7,572 bases of DNA from Candidatus Latescibacterota bacterium. GTDB lineage: Bacteria; Latescibacterota; UBA2968; GCA-2709665. A program made the translations under genes and the position numbers. The stretch covers positions 1-7,572 of the forward strand of contig JASLMQ010000997.1 of assembly GCA_030746455.1 (NCBI GenBank), read 5' to 3'. Of this stretch, positions 6,085 through 7,572 are shown one piece after another (the stretch's first letter is position 1; every line of letters begins with the position of its first letter). Under the pieces are notes generated by a model. The model was not told the DNA's origin and did no database searches. It saw only the letters and a program-made list of their open reading frames with translations.

Positions 6085-6192
6085 GGATCTATTGACCCCC
6101 ATTTCGTCACGTTCGCCCTTCCACGGACACATGACGCACGCCAGATTGCACGCGCGGCAGACCAATGTAGGGGGAAGCTTCATCGGAATCAA
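6085..6192 (-). pseudogene. Possible radical SAM N-terminal remnant (CxxxCxxC), in frame with the propeller gene
   Basis: From the TTG at 6192 or the ATG at 6183 the frame reads MKLPPTLVCRACNLACVMCP and continues without a stop into the propeller protein. CNLACVMC is a clean CxxxCxxC, the [4Fe-4S]-binding motif of radical SAM enzymes, in the usual N-terminal place and with the usual context (cysteine-asparagine-leucine ... methionine-cysteine-proline). Four cysteines fall in 11 residues of an otherwise cysteine-poor protein. No radical SAM barrel follows. Either a radical SAM gene was deleted, leaving its first 30-odd codons fused to the propeller gene, or this is a chance translation of leader sequence or a true metal-binding extension. 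Confidence 0.3.
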
Positions 6193-6221
6193 GGGCCAAT
6201 GGTCGCGGCCGCGGATCCCGA

Positions 6222-7572
6222 TCAGGCGCGGTCCTGGAACTGGAACGAGTAGATATCGGCATCGCTCATGGTGATGTCTATGGTCACCGGCCCGCCCGCG
6301 AGCGAGGCCACCTCGCCGGTCGGAAAATCGACCGTTCGGTCGAGGCTGTCGCCAAATAGCTCTCCAGACTCCAGCGTTCCCTCAGGTCCGTTCAGCACGA
6401 TCTTCACACTCCCCGCAGCGGAGGTCGAGAAGTTGATCGACAGCCGCCGCCCCTCGAAGATGAACGGCCGGGTCACGATCTGCTGCGGGCTGTACGTGGC
6501 GCTGCGCGAAACGAAGCCGTCCACGCGCAGGACGTAGCGACGCAGCTCCGCGGGAATCTGGCCCCAGTGGTTGTCGAAGGCATACATGGAGAGTTCGACG
6601 GGGGCGTTGGGCAGGTGGCTGGGGGTCTCGATCATACCCACTGCCGGGTAGCAGTCGCCGTATACCCAGTTGTAGTCCCGCTCGGGCCCTGGCCTCATGA
6701 ACGCCTCGTCCCATCTCTTCCATCTTCTCCCGTCGCGAGAGCACATGAAGACGCAGTCTGTGAGTGTCAGACCATATCGCGGGTGGAGCTTCATCCGCTG
6801 CTTGCGTCTCTCCGCACCAGCTAGGCGGGCGAAATCCTCAGTCCATTCATGCCTTTCCACGTAGCGTGAGGGGAACCCGACAAGGACGTGGTCCGCACGG
6901 TAGTAGGGTTGCACGACGTTCGTGTAGAGCGGGTAGTCCTCGCCGGAGCCGAAGTCGAGCAGGACCGGGTCCGTCCACGCCTTGAAGTCCTTTGACGCCA
7001 TCCACCGAATGTCCCGTATGGCGGCATTCAGGTTCTTGTCGTCGGCCGGGACCTCGCCGCCGCCGGGTGTATGGAAATCGCGCAGATAGCAGAGGTACTC
7101 GCTGTTGTGCCTGTCCCAGAGCGCAATGTTGAGGGTGTCGAACTTGCCCTTGTCCGTCAGGGGCCACGCCCTGCGGAACTGAATGCCGTCAGGGCTCGTG
7201 AAGGCCCAGAGGCTCCTGTCTTTGCCTTCCCTGGCCACGCCCTTGTAGATCTCGTCTGGCGGACAGGCGGGGTTGGCGTCCTTGAAAACAGAGACGTTGT
7301 CGAACCGGGTGGTGTTGTGGTCGAGGATGATGTTGTTGTCTGTCGATCCCTCGAACTCGCAAAGCCCGAGTTTCGGCTTGGTCCAGTGCAGGCCGTCCGT
7401 GCTCTCGGCGTAGGCGACCACCCGCTGGCCTGTCTTGTGGACGGTCACATCGGGATCCAACGTTTCCCAGCCCAGGTAGTAGAGCCGGTAGAGGTCACCG
7501 TCCTTCAGGATGCAGTGGTAGTCGCACCCATCTCCCTCCCAGGGCTCGTCGTGGACGAGGACCACCTCTCTG
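6222..7572 (-). CDS. Glycosidase-like beta-propeller protein with C-terminal beta-sandwich, 5' end outside window
   Basis: The frame is open to the right edge (REVVLVHDEPWEG), so the GTG at 7563-7565 is internal and the true start lies beyond the window; family members usually have only a short stretch before this point. About 449 codons are visible. Propeller blade motifs S-x-D-x3-W/F recur (STDGLHW, SPDGIQF, SKDFKAW, SRDGRRW). The block RPGPERDYNWVYGDCYPAVG followed by ELSMYAFDNHWGQ and LRRYVLRVDGFVS marks the junction with the C-terminal beta-sandwich, which ends in DADIYSFQFQ. That module matches the end of the neighbouring propeller protein, so the two are paralogs. The fold suggests a GH32/GH43-like glycosidase; the activity is inferred only and no catalytic residue is assigned. 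The stop lies 29-137 bases before the next gene, depending on its start, consistent with one transcript. Confidence 0.82.
   Translation of the reverse strand, partial: REVVLVHDEPWEGDGCDYHCILKDGDLYRLYYLGWETLDPDVTVHKTGQRVVAYAESTDGLHWTKPKLGLCEFEGSTDNNIILDHNTTRFDNVSVFKDANPACPPDEIYKGVAREGKDRSLWAFTSPDGIQFRRAWPLTDKGKFDTLNIALWDRHNSEYLCYLRDFHTPGGGEVPADDKNLNAAIRDIRWMASKDFKAWTDPVLLDFGSGEDYPLYTNVVQPYYRADHVLVGFPSRYVERHEWTEDFARLAGAERRKQRMKLHPRYGLTLTDCVFMCSRDGRRWKRWDEAFMRPGPERDYNWVYGDCYPAVGMIETPSHLPNAPVELSMYAFDNHWGQIPAELRRYVLRVDGFVSRSATYSPQQIVTRPFIFEGRRLSINFSTSAAGSVKIVLNGPEGTLESGELFGDSLDRTVDFPTGEVASLAGGPVTIDITMSDADIYSFQFQDRA

Noticed and set aside
4936..6252. Several plus-strand open frames (for example 4936-5406 and 5560-6252)
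   Set aside because: All are antisense to the propeller genes and show only low-complexity translations typical of GC-rich shadows.
1..7572. CRISPR array, insertion sequence, integron attC site, tRNA or rRNA
   Set aside because: No regularly spaced short repeats, no transposase or integrase coding sequence, no terminal inverted repeats with target duplication, and no tRNA or rRNA signature was seen on either strand.

Overview
The window is GC-rich bacterial DNA. It reads like a carbohydrate-related locus from a large, polysaccharide-adapted genome. My best guess is Planctomycetota, Lentisphaerota or a related group seen mostly in metagenomes. That guess rests on recalled family resemblance (beta-helix/PKD secreted proteins and glycosidase-like propeller proteins), not on a search. 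No rRNA, tRNA, transposase, integrase or CRISPR array is visible.

Layout: two genes run rightwards (1-1052, open at the left edge, and 1049-3478). They overlap by ATGA and are tandem paralogs. Each carries a PKD domain followed by a jelly-roll-like C-terminal domain. The complete copy also shows a signal peptide and a right-handed parallel beta-helix, so both are probably exported surface or secreted carbohydrate-active or binding proteins. The retained parts of the two copies align without gaps at a constant offset of 2435 bases until the last few codons.

A gene-free stretch (3479-3873) follows. It holds several inverted repeats, including a perfect 14-bp stem with an 11-base loop containing AGGAGG (3725-3763). 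Beyond it, everything reads leftwards: a two-gene DUF4160-DUF2442 cassette (4403-3874) with visibly lower GC than its surroundings, then two glycosidase-like five-bladed-propeller proteins (4543-6084 and 6222-7572, the latter open at the right edge). The two propeller genes are paralogs and probably share a transcript.

How the parts may fit: the beta-helix/PKD proteins would act outside the cytoplasm on, or bind to, a polysaccharide. The two propeller proteins would process saccharides, but no secretion signal is visible on the one whose N-terminus can be seen. The DUF4160/DUF2442 pair has no evident link to this and looks like a small inserted accessory module. The least ordinary spot is 6085-6192, directly upstream of the first propeller gene and in frame with it. 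It encodes a cysteine-rich segment resembling the N-terminal CxxxCxxC cluster motif of a radical SAM enzyme, with no radical SAM barrel after it. It could be a remnant of a lost gene or an unusual N-terminal extension.
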